DNA of 64,000 nt, from the NCBI RefSeq assembly GCF_035599575.1, contig NZ_CP141179.1, positions 868,001 through 932,000 of the forward strand. The letters are read 5' to 3'. The number at the start of each line of letters is the position of its first letter. Positions within the stretch are counted from its first letter, which is position 1. The DNA is from Roseovarius sp. Pro17 (GTDB taxonomy: Bacteria; Pseudomonadota; Alphaproteobacteria; Rhodobacterales; Rhodobacteraceae). Shown piece by piece: positions 16,431 through 26,022 of this stretch. The notes beneath the pieces are model-generated. The model worked only from the letters and a program-made list of their open reading frames with translations. It did not search any database and was not told the origin of the DNA. The translations under genes were made by a program, and so were the position numbers.

Positions 16431-17315
16431 TCATCCGGCCTGCTGCAAAGTCAGGAGGACCCCGCCCAGCCGGCCCGTCTGTGTCAGAACATATGTATCG
16501 CCGATCTGGAGATAGGCGAACTGCCCTGCCTCAAGGTAGGGTGTTACCAGCGCAATGTCGCGCGTCACGATGTCCAGAGACACGACCGACGGCGCACCAT
16601 CCGGCGCCAGATCGTCGGGCAGGGGGCCGAACAGCGCGGCGGCGCTGTCGCGGTCTGTAACGCGCCACATCCCACCCCCGGTATCCACGGAGAAGCCCCA
16701 ATCAGTGTCCTGCACTGCGTCCCCACCGTGCAAGATCGTCAGCCAATCGCGCACCGCAGGCTGATCGCCGGGCGCGGCGAGGATGGTCGCCGAGGCACAG
16801 CCAATCGCGCCGTTCGGGTGGTCCATCCACTCAGGGAATTCGATCAAATCACGCCGGTGCTGCTGGCAGGCGAACATCGCCAACCGGTCCAGTCCGGGAC
16901 GGGTGAATATCTGCAAGGTCGTCGCCGTGCGGTCCGGTGTGCCATCGCGGTGCACCACGTCGCGCCCAAACGCGATGCGCCCCTCACATTGCGCCCCCCG
17001 TGCGGCCAGAAGGGCGGCGTCGCTATCCGCGTCGTCGCTGCACAGCGCGGTCAATGGCACGCCTTCGCGCTCAGCCAAATGCGTCTGAATATGGCGGCCA
17101 AAACGAAAATTGCCTGCGACGTAGCCGTCCAATAAGGAGGCGTCGCCTATGCTCACCAACTCCAGCAGTTGCCTCCGGAAAATCACCAGCGCGGTCGAGG
17201 TGCCCCACGGGTGCATCCCCGGCGGTTTCATCGCGAAGCCAAGCGATTGGTAGGTGGCGCGTGCCGCCTCTAGGTCATGCACGCAGATCAGCGGATGATC
17301 CAATGTCAGGGTCAT
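16431..17315 (-). CDS. VOC / glyoxalase-like domain protein
   Basis: A 294-residue protein with a first VOC module (LDHPLICVHDLEAARATYQSLGF) and a less conserved second half, matching the Glyoxalase_3-like type. Several His/Glu are present (H8, E51 of the ELVSIGD segment), but I cannot confirm a metal triad. The start overlaps the acetyltransferase stop by ATGA. Its role in the operon, possibly isomerase or lyase, is not known. Confidence 0.75.
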   Translation of the reverse strand: MTLTLDHPLICVHDLEAARATYQSLGFAMKPPGMHPWGTSTALVIFRRQLLELVSIGDASLLDGYVAGNFRFGRHIQTHLAEREGVPLTALCSDDADSDAALLAARGAQCEGRIAFGRDVVHRDGTPDRTATTLQIFTRPGLDRLAMFACQQHRRDLIEFPEWMDHPNGAIGCASATILAAPGDQPAVRDWLTILHGGDAVQDTDWGFSVDTGGGMWRVTDRDSAAALFGPLPDDLAPDGAPSVVSLDIVTRDIALVTPYLEAGQFAYLQIGDTYVLTQTGRLGGVLLTLQQAG

Positions 17316-18085
17316 TCCCGCTCCTCCAGCGCCGCCAGTGTGGGAAACCCGGCGAACATGCCGGGCCGACGGATTCGTTCTTCGGCGCGGGGGCCGGTGA
17401 CCAGCGCGCCGGGCGGCACTTGGCGGGTGACGACAGCGCCCGCCCCAATGACGGCGCCTGCGCCGATCTCAATCCCGCCTAGGATGATGGCACCCGCGCC
17501 AATGGTCGCGCCGCGCCGAATGATTGGATGGCGGCTGTCACTCAGATCCGCAAGCGTGGAGCCCAGCGTGACCCCATGCCAAAGGCTCACGTCATCCTCG
17601 ATCACGGCGGTCTGCCCGATCACGACGCCGATGCCATGATCAATCCAGATCCCACGCCCGATCTGCGCCTGTGGCCAGATCTCGGCCCCCAACGCGCGGG
17701 TGAATTGACCCTTAAGCGCCAGCGCCAGCGGGCGGCGCCCCGCGTGCCACAGCGTATGGGTCAGCCGGTAGGATAGCAGCAGGTGATAGCCACCCGCGAA
17801 ATGCAACGTCGCGGCGCGCCCGCCCGGATCGGCGTCGCGTCCTGCGGTCGCGGTTAGATCATCCAGCGCGGCGGTGCGCGCATCTGGATGGTCGCCGAAA
17901 ATTTGTGCCGCGATCGCCCGTAGCCTACGGCGCGCCGGACCCTCCGGTATGCAGGCGGCCAGCACGCCCGCCAACAGATCGGCGTCGGTCTCGATACCCT
18001 CGGGATCGTAGCCGAAGAACATGACCAGATCCGGCTCTTCGATGAACAGCGCACGTGCCTGTCTCAAAAGGGGCGAAGCGGCCAT
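17312..18085 (-). CDS. serine O-acetyltransferase-like hexapeptide transferase
   Basis: A 257-residue protein with an N-terminal helical domain and a left-handed beta-helix of hexapeptide repeats. The region IWIDHGIGVVIGQTAVIEDD then LWHGVTLGST carries the CysE catalytic Asp-His pair. It is similar to CysE but placed in a catabolic operon rather than with cysteine genes, so it may acetylate another hydroxyl-bearing substrate. GAAGAGGAT before the ATG at 18085 decides the start. It is the first gene of the reverse operon running to 10434. Confidence 0.8.
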   Translation of the reverse strand: MAASPLLRQARALFIEEPDLVMFFGYDPEGIETDADLLAGVLAACIPEGPARRRLRAIAAQIFGDHPDARTAALDDLTATAGRDADPGGRAATLHFAGGYHLLLSYRLTHTLWHAGRRPLALALKGQFTRALGAEIWPQAQIGRGIWIDHGIGVVIGQTAVIEDDVSLWHGVTLGSTLADLSDSRHPIIRRGATIGAGAIILGGIEIGAGAVIGAGAVVTRQVPPGALVTGPRAEERIRRPGMFAGFPTLAALEERE

Positions 18086-18494
18086 GGCAATATCCTCTTC
18101 ACGGGGCGCGGGCCTGCATGGTCGGCCAATCGGGTGCTGCGGGCAAGGCATGAATTTTACCTGCCAGCGTTGCCACTGGGCGAACGCTTAGCCTCGGCCT
18201 TGCTCGCGCCCGGAAAAGGTCATTGTGCGGGACGTTTTTGACGATCCTGTCGTCCCCTTGTGGATCAGATACCTGCTGAGCGTTTGCTATCAGTTCTGGC
18301 ACAAGGCACGACTGACGTGAGAGGCCGTAGGCAGAAAATGGTCGATGCCGATGAGGTGGAGAAGCCTATCGCGCGAGTAAATGCGACGGCTGCTCCGGTT
18401 TCTGATGCCCCTGAGGGAATGATGACGATTTGGAAAACTGCGAAAAAAAGCGTCGTGCCCTGCGATCGAAATCCTGCGTCCTCTCTCTCTCCGA
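18086..18494. other. gene-free stretch upstream of the acetyltransferase operon
   Basis: No credible coding frame or RNA gene was seen. The part next to 18085 must hold the operon promoter; no clear operator palindrome was recognised. The right part runs into transposase debris. Confidence 0.5.
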
Positions 18495-18695
18495 GAGTTC
18501 ATCGCCGCCTTCGTCGGGCACTACAACCATCAGCGATACCGCGAGAGCCTGAACAACGTGACACCCACAGACATTCGCACAGGTCGCGGCCACACAATCC
18601 TACTGGAACGAGAACAGGCGAAGAGGCGGGCCATGAAACAAAGGCGCTTGCAGTGCGCAAAATCCGCTGCTCAACTGAAATCAGATGAGCGATGA
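18495..18695 (+). pseudogene. IS3/IS481-type transposase C-terminal fragment
   Basis: The frame reads EFIAAFVGHYNHQRYRESLN followed by NVTPTDIRTGRG, the end of the integrase catalytic core where the third acidic residue lies, then a basic tail to a TGA at 18693-18695. No start or upstream catalytic part remains. It is a relic of an IS next to the VWA gene. Confidence 0.7.
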
Positions 18696-18726
18696 CTCTC
18701 CAAAGTCAAACCCTATCTGTCTCAAC

Positions 18727-20958
18727 CTATTCGATGGCGGACACAGTAATCGACAATGGGATCGCCCCCAGAACGACGCTGTCCTGCGCCATGAAATAAC
18801 GGATTTCATAGTCGCCGGCAGCCTCGGGTAAGGGGACCGTCACTGGATTGCCGCTGCTGGTATAGGTATAGGTTTGATAGCCGCTCTCGCCGGGTTTCGA
18901 AATGGCGATATAGTCGCGCGCGTAATCCGGACCATCCCACCCGACGATTACATTTCCATCCGCGAGTGAAATGCTGGACGGCGCGACAAGCTGCGCGTTG
19001 ACTTGGCCGACCGTAACCGCTTGGCTGAACAGAATTACGTTGTCCTGTGCAAGAATGTAGCGGATTTCATAGTCGCCAGCTTGCGATGGCATCATTAGTT
19101 GCAAGGGTGATCCGTCTTGAACGTAGGTATAGTTCAAGTACTGACCACCGCTGTCGCCGACGCGCGCCACTGAGATGTAGTCACGCGGATAAGCCGGGCC
19201 GGTCCACTCTACCGGGACCGAGGCACCCATAACCGCGACAGACGGCGCGGTGACGCTGGCTGCTACAGTGTCGACCGTGATGGTTTGGCTGGACAAGACG
19301 ACGTTGTCTTGTGCGATGATGTAGCGGATTTCGTAAGTGCCCGGTTCTGACGGCATAAGTATCCCAAGCGGAGAGCCTTCCTGAACGTAGGTGTAGTTTT
19401 CATATTGTCCGCCCGCGACGCCCACCTTGGCGACAGAAATATAATCGCGGTCATAGCCCGGTCCCGTCCATTCGACCGAAACCGTTTCACCCGCCGCCGC
19501 CGTATCGGGGGCGGCTAGTTTTGCACCGACCTCCTGAACGGAAATTTGCGCACGCGCCATGATGGTGTTGTCTTGCGCCATGACATAGCGGACCTCGTAG
19601 TCCCCGGCTTCTGGCGGCATCACAATGGTTAGCGGATCGCTGTTCTCGGTGTAGGTGTAGTTGATGTAATTGCCGCCATTGCTATTGGGTGTAGCAACTG
19701 AAACGTAGTCGCGCTGATAATTCGGCCCGTCCCAGCCTATGGTGACAGCCTCGCCCGCGCTGGCCGTGGCCGGCACTTTAAGCGCGACCTTGATCGGGGT
19801 CATGGTGATGGCGCGAGTTGCCAGCACAGCGCCGTCGGCTGATGAAACATAGCGCAGCTCGTAAGGTCCGGGCACGGGCGGCATCAACAGACCGCTGTCG
19901 GCAAGTTCGGGGATATAAGTGTAGTTGATGTAGGACGTGTCGCTCTGATCTGCAGAAGCGACTGACACGTAATCCCGATCCACATTCGGCCCGGTCCACT
20001 CTACCGGAATGGTCGATCCCACGGCGGCGGTCTCTTGTGCAGTGATCGTGGCGTCGGGTTGCGGCACCGGCAGCACGACTGTCACTGTCTGTGCAGCCTC
20101 GGTCACGACGAAACCGGTCGTCGCCTCAATCCCGTCGGCCACGCTACGGGCAATCACAGTGTAATTGCCGGGCTCCAGTTCGGCGGAATAGGCTTTGCCA
20201 GTCGTGGCAGTCCCGCCTTCAATCAGCAGACCTTCGGCGCCGGTGATGTCCCAGACAACCACAGACGAGGCGTCGGGCCCCCCTTCGCCGCGCGTAGCGC
20301 GAAAGTCGATAAGGGTCAGGTCCGGCGCTGGTTGGGCGGTCGCGGCGACGATGCTCAGGGCTTCGGACAGTTCGTCAGCATTCGACGCCGTCAGGAACTG
20401 CCCGCCTGTTTCGTCCGCGATGCATTGCATTTGAGCCAGAGCGTCTGCCTCTGTCACATCGAACCCGACAACATGGGCGGTAAAGTCGATCCCCGCTTCC
20501 TCAAGCGCCCTTGCTGCGGCGCAGGGGTCGGGGTTGCAGGTTTCAATGCCGTCCGAGACGAGAATAACGGTTGCTGCTTCTTCGGTATAGCGCAGGGCCT
20601 GTGCCGCCGCGATGATTGCGTCGGTCATCGGGGTTTTGCCACGAGGGTTGATCGCGTTCACGGCGTCAAGGATTTCGGCTGCTGTGTCAGGGCCGGGGGC
20701 CACGATGGTTTCGATGTCGGCACAATTGCCCCGTTCGCGGTGACCATAAACAGTCAGGCCGAGGTTTTCGTTCGCCGGAAAGTCCGCAAGGATCTGTCCA
20801 ACGACTGTGCGGGCTATGACGATTTTGTTCACCCCGTCAATCTGCCCCCACATAGAGCCAGACCCATCCAGAACGAGGATCGTATTGGATCGCTCTTGGG
20901 CTGCGATAAGGCTGGGGATCAGAGTGAGGCAAAAGAGCAAAGCGGACAAACTGCGCAT
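18727..20958 (-). CDS. exported VWA-domain protein with five tandem repeats
   Basis: A 743-residue protein: signal peptide (residues 1-20, cleavage near AAQ), VWA domain (about 25-205) with the MIDAS motif DGSGSM and TPMTDAI, a linker domain, then five repeats of about 83 residues. Each repeat has V.W.GP.Y.RDYISVA...NYTY followed by a MP..PG.YEIRY stretch ending AQDNVIL. The repeats look Ig-like and would form a stalk in the periplasm or at the cell surface. VWA/MIDAS proteins bind partners through a metal ion. It is monocistronic and flanked by IS debris. Binding target unknown. Confidence 0.85.
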   Translation of the reverse strand: MRSLSALLFCLTLIPSLIAAQERSNTILVLDGSGSMWGQIDGVNKIVIARTVVGQILADFPANENLGLTVYGHRERGNCADIETIVAPGPDTAAEILDAVNAINPRGKTPMTDAIIAAAQALRYTEEAATVILVSDGIETCNPDPCAAARALEEAGIDFTAHVVGFDVTEADALAQMQCIADETGGQFLTASNADELSEALSIVAATAQPAPDLTLIDFRATRGEGGPDASSVVVWDITGAEGLLIEGGTATTGKAYSAELEPGNYTVIARSVADGIEATTGFVVTEAAQTVTVVLPVPQPDATITAQETAAVGSTIPVEWTGPNVDRDYVSVASADQSDTSYINYTYIPELADSGLLMPPVPGPYELRYVSSADGAVLATRAITMTPIKVALKVPATASAGEAVTIGWDGPNYQRDYVSVATPNSNGGNYINYTYTENSDPLTIVMPPEAGDYEVRYVMAQDNTIMARAQISVQEVGAKLAAPDTAAAGETVSVEWTGPGYDRDYISVAKVGVAGGQYENYTYVQEGSPLGILMPSEPGTYEIRYIIAQDNVVLSSQTITVDTVAASVTAPSVAVMGASVPVEWTGPAYPRDYISVARVGDSGGQYLNYTYVQDGSPLQLMMPSQAGDYEIRYILAQDNVILFSQAVTVGQVNAQLVAPSSISLADGNVIVGWDGPDYARDYIAISKPGESGYQTYTYTSSGNPVTVPLPEAAGDYEIRYFMAQDSVVLGAIPLSITVSAIE

Positions 20959-21252
20959 GATAGCCCCCTTGTTCGATGAAATTTATCGCCTGAGCGTGCG
21001 CCCATATAATCACAAGGTCAAGAATGTCCGTTTTCGGGTGCTGCATGGTGAGGCACGACGACATGCCCAATGCTCGCAATGGGCCGTTCATGTTGATCTG
21101 GCGAACGGGGCACCCAATATGCGCGCCGCGCCGCCGCAGTTCAGCTTCGAGCCCAAATTGGTCTTCTTCCCCTGCAGTAATACCTCTCGCTTTGATGGCC
21201 AATAGCTTGAAGCGAGCTTCAGCTACTGGACATCCGACTGCAGCGAGGGTCG
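20959..21252. other. intergenic stretch, no gene seen
   Basis: Short overlapping frames on both strands show no family features. The part near 20959 must contain the VWA gene promoter; no operator was recognised. Confidence 0.4.
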
Positions 21253-21621
21253 CTAGTATTTCACAACGGTGCCAGTTCCGGTCCGGCCACCCCAGCTCAA
21301 TACGCGAACTTTCACTCCTGAAATAACAACATTGACGACGGCATCTCCACCCAATTTTGCGGCGGACGTTTTCAACTGCTCTTCTACCTGAGCGACAGTC
21401 GGATCTGCGTTAAAAGCAGTTGTTTTATTCACGGCCACTTTAATGTCTTGGATCACAGTGAAGGCCTGTCCTGCGGTGCTGCCGGTAAACAGTTGGATTT
21501 GATCTGATGTTTTGGGCGCGGAGGGGGCTGCAGCAATTGCTTGCGCTTGAACCGGTGCCTTGGCTTGGGTGTCGCTAATGCCATCCTCTTCCCAAGTCGC
21601 TGAACAAGCACTCATCGCCAA
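21253..21621 (-). CDS. putative lipoprotein with YbjQ-like C-terminal segment
   Basis: The frame includes a signal-like LASALAMSACSATWEED, where the Cys could be lipidated, then an Ala/Pro-rich linker and a domain ending KLGGDAVVNVVISGVKVRVL. The last part resembles heavy-metal-binding YbjQ-like domains. No ATG or GTG precedes the signal segment in frame before a TAA at about 21655, so the annotated ATG at 21621 truncates the signal peptide. Either the start was lost or a rare codon is used. Function unknown. Confidence 0.55.
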   Translation of the reverse strand: MAMSACSATWEEDGISDTQAKAPVQAQAIAAAPSAPKTSDQIQLFTGSTAGQAFTVIQDIKVAVNKTTAFNADPTVAQVEEQLKTSAAKLGGDAVVNVVISGVKVRVLSWGGRTGTGTVVKY

Positions 21622-22144
21622 AGCAGATGCTAAAACGATACTGACTTCAAAGCTCTGTTTTTAATTTAGTATTCCATATTTTTCTATTTTATCACAAGGA
21701 TAGCAGGTATTATCCAACAAGAGCGTATCGAGCAAGGTGTTTTGCGCTTCGCAGCACAGCAGCTAAAGGCCGTTTTGTCCCGCTCAGCAGGCATCCTGTC
21801 GTGGAAAATGCTGCGCAATTCACGAATGGCTGGTCTGGAGAAGCTGCGCCGCAGCGATGGGTGAATTGGCCAAGGTCCGGCCTGGGCCGAAACACTGTGA
21901 ATCCGTTGCTTCGAGGCGGTTATGCCGCATGGCTCAGAACCACAGGCGCCATGCCCGGCGTGTGTTGCCTACTTCAGGCGCAGCCATGAGCGCGTTGGCC
22001 TAATAAGGGCCAACCATCCTACACTGTGAGGTCGTACAACTTGGCAACACATCTTCGCCCCCATTATTTGTGGCTTTTGTATCCGCTTTCCAACGGTCCC
22101 CAGACGGAGTAGGCATATTATTCTTTGAAGGTTTGGGACAAATC
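21622..22144. other. AT-rich then IS-like intergenic stretch
   Basis: The region 21650-21715 is AT-rich. The segment 21805-21860 shares short blocks with 22680-22795 (TGCTGCGYAATTCACG and GCTGCGCCGCAGCG), so a copied intergenic sequence flanks the YaeQ gene. No coding frame is convincing. Confidence 0.4.
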
Positions 22145-22690
22145 ATGGCGCAAAATGCCACCATTTATAAAGTTGAACTCTCAGTCTCCGACATGGATCG
22201 TCACTATTATGAGACCCATAAACTGACCGTGGCCAAGCATCCCTCAGAGACCGATGAACGGCTGATGGTGCGCATTGTCGCTTTTGCGCTAAATGCCCAT
22301 GAGCATTTGGAAATGACGAAGGGCCTTTCAACGGATGACGAGCCAGACATTTGGCAGAAAAGCCTGAGCGGCAAGCTTGATGTGTGGGTGGCCCTGGGAC
22401 TTCCAAGCGAGAAGGTGATGCGTCAATCCTGTAGCAAAGCCGACAAGGTGATTGTCTATCCATATGGCGGCAGGACTGCCGAGATGTGGTGGGACAAGAT
22501 CAAAAACAGCACCACCCGTTTTGATAATCTTCAGGTGATAAATTTTTCCGAGACCGACACAGGCGCGCTGGCAAAACTGGCAAGCCGCGCGATGAAGCTC
22601 CAGATCAACATTCAGGACGGCGACGTGATGGTCAGTGTTGATGACAGCGTCGTTTACGTTACCCCCGTAAAATGGAAGAGTGCTGCGTAA
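22145..22690 (+). CDS. yaeQ: YaeQ family protein
   Basis: A 181-residue protein that is clearly YaeQ: ATIYKVELSVSDMDRHYYE, then HPSETDERLMVRIVAFAL, GLSTDDEPDIWQKSL, VYPYGGRTAEMWW and the C-terminal LQINIQDGDVMVS. YaeQ has a PD-(D/E)XK nuclease-like fold; the conserved DEPD, E and K are present. Its role is not settled (an RfaH-related effect was reported in enterobacteria). The ATG at 22145 is chosen over an upstream extension lacking homology. It stands alone between IS-derived stretches. Confidence 0.9.
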   Translation: MAQNATIYKVELSVSDMDRHYYETHKLTVAKHPSETDERLMVRIVAFALNAHEHLEMTKGLSTDDEPDIWQKSLSGKLDVWVALGLPSEKVMRQSCSKADKVIVYPYGGRTAEMWWDKIKNSTTRFDNLQVINFSETDTGALAKLASRAMKLQINIQDGDVMVSVDDSVVYVTPVKWKSAA

Positions 22691-22731
22691 TTCACGGTTG
22701 CCCGCTGCAAAGACGGACTTGAGTTGCTCAG

Positions 22732-22762
22732 TGGCGGCCACCTCAGTCAGATGTGGCCGCCA
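22732..22762. terminator. hairpin downstream of yaeQ
   Basis: TGGCGGCCAC and GTGGCCGCCA form a perfect 10-bp stem around an 11-nt loop, starting 42 nt after the yaeQ stop. There is no following T-tract, so it may be a rho-assisted end or an mRNA-stabilising hairpin. Confidence 0.4.
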
Positions 22763-22848
22763 ATGTCCGCATCGGGTAAGCTGCGCCGCAGCGCCGGTTC
22801 CTGTGACCAACGGCGGCTCTGGGCCGCTCTTGCAAGCGGCCCGTCTGG

Positions 22849-23020
22849 TTAGATTTCAATGGCTTCTTCAATGGTGAGCGCGTCTTCCAATTCGACGCCA
22901 AGGTATCGGACGGTACTGTCCATCTTCGTGCGCCCCAGCGATAGTTGGACTGCTCTCAGATTTCCGGTCTTATTGTAGAAGGCTTTGGCGGCGAACGGTC
23001 CGGGCCTCGTCTCGCGGGTG
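22849..23020 (-). pseudogene. tyrosine recombinase C-terminal fragment
   Basis: The reverse frame reads KTGNLRAVQLSLGRTKMDST, then VRYLGVELEDALTIEEAIEI and TAA. This is the end of a phage-type site-specific integrase. The usual LLGHTKMDSTVRYL His is replaced by Arg (LGRTKM) and the nucleophile-Tyr region is retained. Upstream sequence after about 23020 is unrelated, so only about 55 codons survive. Confidence 0.8.
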
Positions 23021-23109
23021 GTCCTACAGGATGCCAGTGTGTCTCTTGAGGACTGCCGGCGTGCAGCCTAGCTTGAACGCTGGCGCCTGCAGGATGCAAA
23101 TTTGCATCC

Positions 23110-23955
23110 CGGGATGCCCGTCGCGGCGCGCAAAACCGCTTGCGGCATCGCAGCGGGAAATGCCCGCGTCCTGATGTTGGCAGCGCGTTGGTAATCCCTC
23201 GCAAATCTGCTCGCGGGCAGCAGCGAGGCTTCAGGACAATTGCGCATCAAGGAACCAGATACATCCGGCCGTCATGAGGTCGTCCTGCGGCGAGTGCGTG
23301 GGTTACACGACAGTCTCCGGGGCAAACCGGTCCTGCGTCTCAATGCGACGATGCGGTCCGCTCTTGTACAGAGGATTTTGCCCGATCTTGAGAGGGCTTT
23401 GATCGATGTTGCCGTGCCACATATGCAGGTCAGGATGGTCAGCGGCAGCTTCGGCAAGTCGATGCTGTGTCCCGCGCCCGGCCTTGCGCCAGAGGAAGCC
23501 GCGCGGCGCGCCAATCGTCTGCAGGAATGCGTGGATTATGTTCGGTGGCACGCGCGCCGGGTTTTTCCGGGCCGCGTGCTCCTAGTGACCTACAAGTCGA
23601 TCGAAGCGGCGTTTGCGGATATTCCGAACGTCGAGGTGGCGCATTTCAACGCAGTGGCGACGCTCGACTGCTATGATGATATCGCCCTACTGATCAGCAT
23701 CGGTCAGCCCCTGCCTCCCGGCCAAGAGCTGGACGCTCTCACCGGGACCTATTTTGACCACGTCCCGAAGGGTCGTTACAGGCGTGAGCACAGCGGTATC
23801 CGGATGTCGTCGGGCCAGACGTGTGGTCTCAGGCTCTTGCGCCACGACGATCAGTACGCCGAGACGCTCCGGACGGCCATTTGCGACGACGAACTGATCC
23901 AGGTGGTTGGCGAGGACGGGGCGTGAACCGCACGGCCGATAATCTGCCGGAGGTT
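23110..23955 (+). pseudogene. fragment of a mobile-element helicase-like protein
   Basis: The frame NARVLMLAARW is followed by an in-frame TAA (23192-23194), then continues KEPDTSGRHEVVLRRVRGL...LLVTYKSIEAAFADIPNVEV, AHFNAVATLDCYDDIALLIS and DDELIQVVG. A 1-nt deletion shifts it to the original frame GRGVNRTADN at about 23915-23950. The combination of a late VTYKS, GRPLP-like segment and a terminal Q.xGRGRGVNR motif resembles the helicase C-terminus of plasmid/phage primase-helicase proteins. The N-terminus with the ATPase is missing. Confidence 0.5.
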
Positions 23956-24663
23956 ATTCGTAACTACGAGGCTGAGCTATCCGAATTGGGCTACGAGACG
24001 CTCGTATGGCTGCGGCAAGGATGAATGCGGGCCGGCCAGCGCGATGTCGCAATATCTATACCCACGTGATACTCAGCTGAAAACGCTTGGTCGGGTGAGC
24101 GCGGCTGCGTTCAGCCTGCCGCGGGACGATCACCGCTATCTGCTTGCGACAAATCCGGAAAAGGGCCGCAAGGTGTCGATCTACGCGGCCTTCGAAACGT
24201 TCGACCATTTTCCGGAATTGTTCCAGAAAACGCTGGTCCTGATGGACGCGATCGAGGGTGAGGCGCTGAACCGCCGGATGGAATTTGTTTCGGCCGAAGA
24301 CATGGCGCTCAGTCTTGGAACAGATGGGCGCGTATCCCTGTATGGGGTGCATTTCGCCTATGATTCCGACGCGCTGACGGCTGAGTCAGACCCGCCCCTG
24401 GAGGAGATCGCAAAGTTTCTGGCCGCCGAGCTGGACACGCAGGTTTTCGTTGTCGGCTACACCTATATGACAGGGAGCTATGACTATGACATCGACCTGT
24501 CGCAACGCCGGGCGGCGTCGGTCGTGAAGGCTCTGACGGACGATATGGAGTTTCAGAGCGGCGGCTTGAGCCGGCGGGCGTCGGTCCCTTGGCACCGGTG
24601 GCCGAGAACCTGACCGAGGAAGGGCGCACACTGAACCGCCGAGTCGAACTGGTGCGGAGATAA
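23956..24663 (+). pseudogene. OmpA-family outer membrane protein, truncated and frameshifted
   Basis: The sequence begins abruptly with NYEAELSELGYETLV fused to the helicase relic, shifts frame near 24005 to YGCGKDECGPASAMSQYLYP, then continues through KTLGRVSAAAFS to an OmpA peptidoglycan-binding domain: VSLYGVHFAYDSDALTAES, VVGYTYMTGSYDYDIDLS and QRRAASVVKAL. A second frameshift near 24575 moves the end (GRTLNRRVELVRR) to another frame ending at 24663. No signal peptide remains. It is a non-functional chimera left by a deletion. Confidence 0.75.
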
Positions 24664-24667
24664 ATCG

Positions 24668-25164
24668 ATGAATCGCTTGGCGACGGTGTTGACCCTGCTT
24701 ATAGCTCTGCCTGCAATGAGCAAACCTATGACCGGCGAGCCTATGCCGTTGCATGTGAAGTGCTGCGGGCCATCAACACTGCCACAACATTGGGTCCCGG
24801 CACCACCTATGTGCCCGGAGTTCTAAAGGAAAGCGAGAGTGTTCGATTGAGCCTGTGTTCGGCTGACACACCTGATCTGTCCGCGCGCATGACGCTGATG
24901 GTGCGCGAGAACCTGGTCGCGAATGTGGCGGATGCTGCGACCCTGCGCGCCCGAATGGTGGGCGAGTTTCGCACCACCATCGGTCAAGGTGCAGTGATCG
25001 AGGAACTTCAGATCGGCGACACGGCCATCTGGGTCGGGGAAATCGGTCAGTTAACAGTATGGCACCGGGCGGGGCGGGTGATGCTTATCTTCAGTCCGAC
25101 GCCGATGCAGGACCGGGCTGCCGCCGAAGCCGCCGCGCAAAAGGGCCTGACAACCTTTCTGTGA
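24668..25164 (+). pseudogene. exported hypothetical protein with frameshift at the signal peptide
   Basis: An ATG at 24668 encodes a signal-like MNRLATVLTLLIALPA, but the mature part QTYDRRAYAVACEVLRAINT...GLTTFL is one frame over, so a 1-nt indel lies near 24710. The mature part ends at a TGA at 25162-25164. No family is recognised. It is positioned directly after the OmpA relic and upstream of the YARHG gene, possibly once an envelope operon. A sequencing error could also explain the shift. Confidence 0.6.
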
Positions 25165-25284
25165 CCGGGGTGTCGCGCGGCCACGCCCGGAAACTCTTTG
25201 TTTGGTGGGCGGCGCGCCATGAGGCATCATCAGAGCAGACCCAAGGGATTCATGCGCCCCACTCATCTCTCAGGAGGTTGCTCG

Positions 25285-25866
25285 ATGCGCCTGTTCGGAA
25301 TGATATTCATGCTGTTGAGCGTCGCGCCGCCAGTGGTCGCACAGGAGGACGATCCGCCCTGCGATGAACTATGGTTCGCCCGGAATCTGTTGTTCGATCG
25401 CGCCGGTTATTGCTTTGACTCGACGTTGGGGCAGGCGGTCTTTGACAACGCCGACTGCACCACCGCCACACCGGCCCTGGACGCGCGCGCGGCCGCCAAC
25501 GTGGCGCGGCTCCGCGCGGCGGAAACCGCCTATGGCTGCGCAATCGACACCCGTCGCACGCGCCTCCGCGATCAGAAATATCTCGCCGTTTACCACGACC
25601 TGCAGGATCTGCCCGTGGTCGAACTCTACCCCGGCGGGTGCATCGGCTATAGAGGCGCGCCGATTCCACTGCACAGCGGCGCCAGCGACTCAGCGCTGGT
25701 GATCGGCACGGCTGCGCCCGGTCAGTCGCTGGGGATTTCCTATCAAGATTTTGGTGACTGGACCTTCGTCGCGGTCCACCCCCGCGATACCGGCCTGCCC
25801 GTAATGGCTTACGGATGGGCGCGGCTTGGCCCCGATCAGCTGATTTGCGACGTCTATCCCGGATAA
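25285..25866 (+). CDS. exported YARHG / DUF4453-type protein
   Basis: A 193-residue protein with signal peptide MRLFGMIFMLLSVAPPVVAQ, a YARHG-like segment (CDELWFARNLLFDRAGYCF to NADC) and a C-terminal SH3-like beta domain (LYPGGCIGYRGAPIPLHSGA). Six or more cysteines fit periplasmic disulfides. AGGAGG sits 8 nt before the ATG at 25285 and decides the start. The frame is intact, unlike the two genes upstream. Function unknown; YARHG domains are extracellular. Confidence 0.8.
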   Translation: MRLFGMIFMLLSVAPPVVAQEDDPPCDELWFARNLLFDRAGYCFDSTLGQAVFDNADCTTATPALDARAAANVARLRAAETAYGCAIDTRRTRLRDQKYLAVYHDLQDLPVVELYPGGCIGYRGAPIPLHSGASDSALVIGTAAPGQSLGISYQDFGDWTFVAVHPRDTGLPVMAYGWARLGPDQLICDVYPG

Positions 25867-26022
25867 GGGGCCGTGGTCGGCGGCTACAGTAGCTTACGCG
25901 CGTAGAATTTCAGGGGCAGGCTCCGCGCCGTCGGTGCGGGGCGCCTGTTTACTCAGACATCAGTGGCGGCCTCGGCAAGTGCGGATAGCTGACAGGGGTG
26001 CGCGCGACGGTTAATCCGAGCA

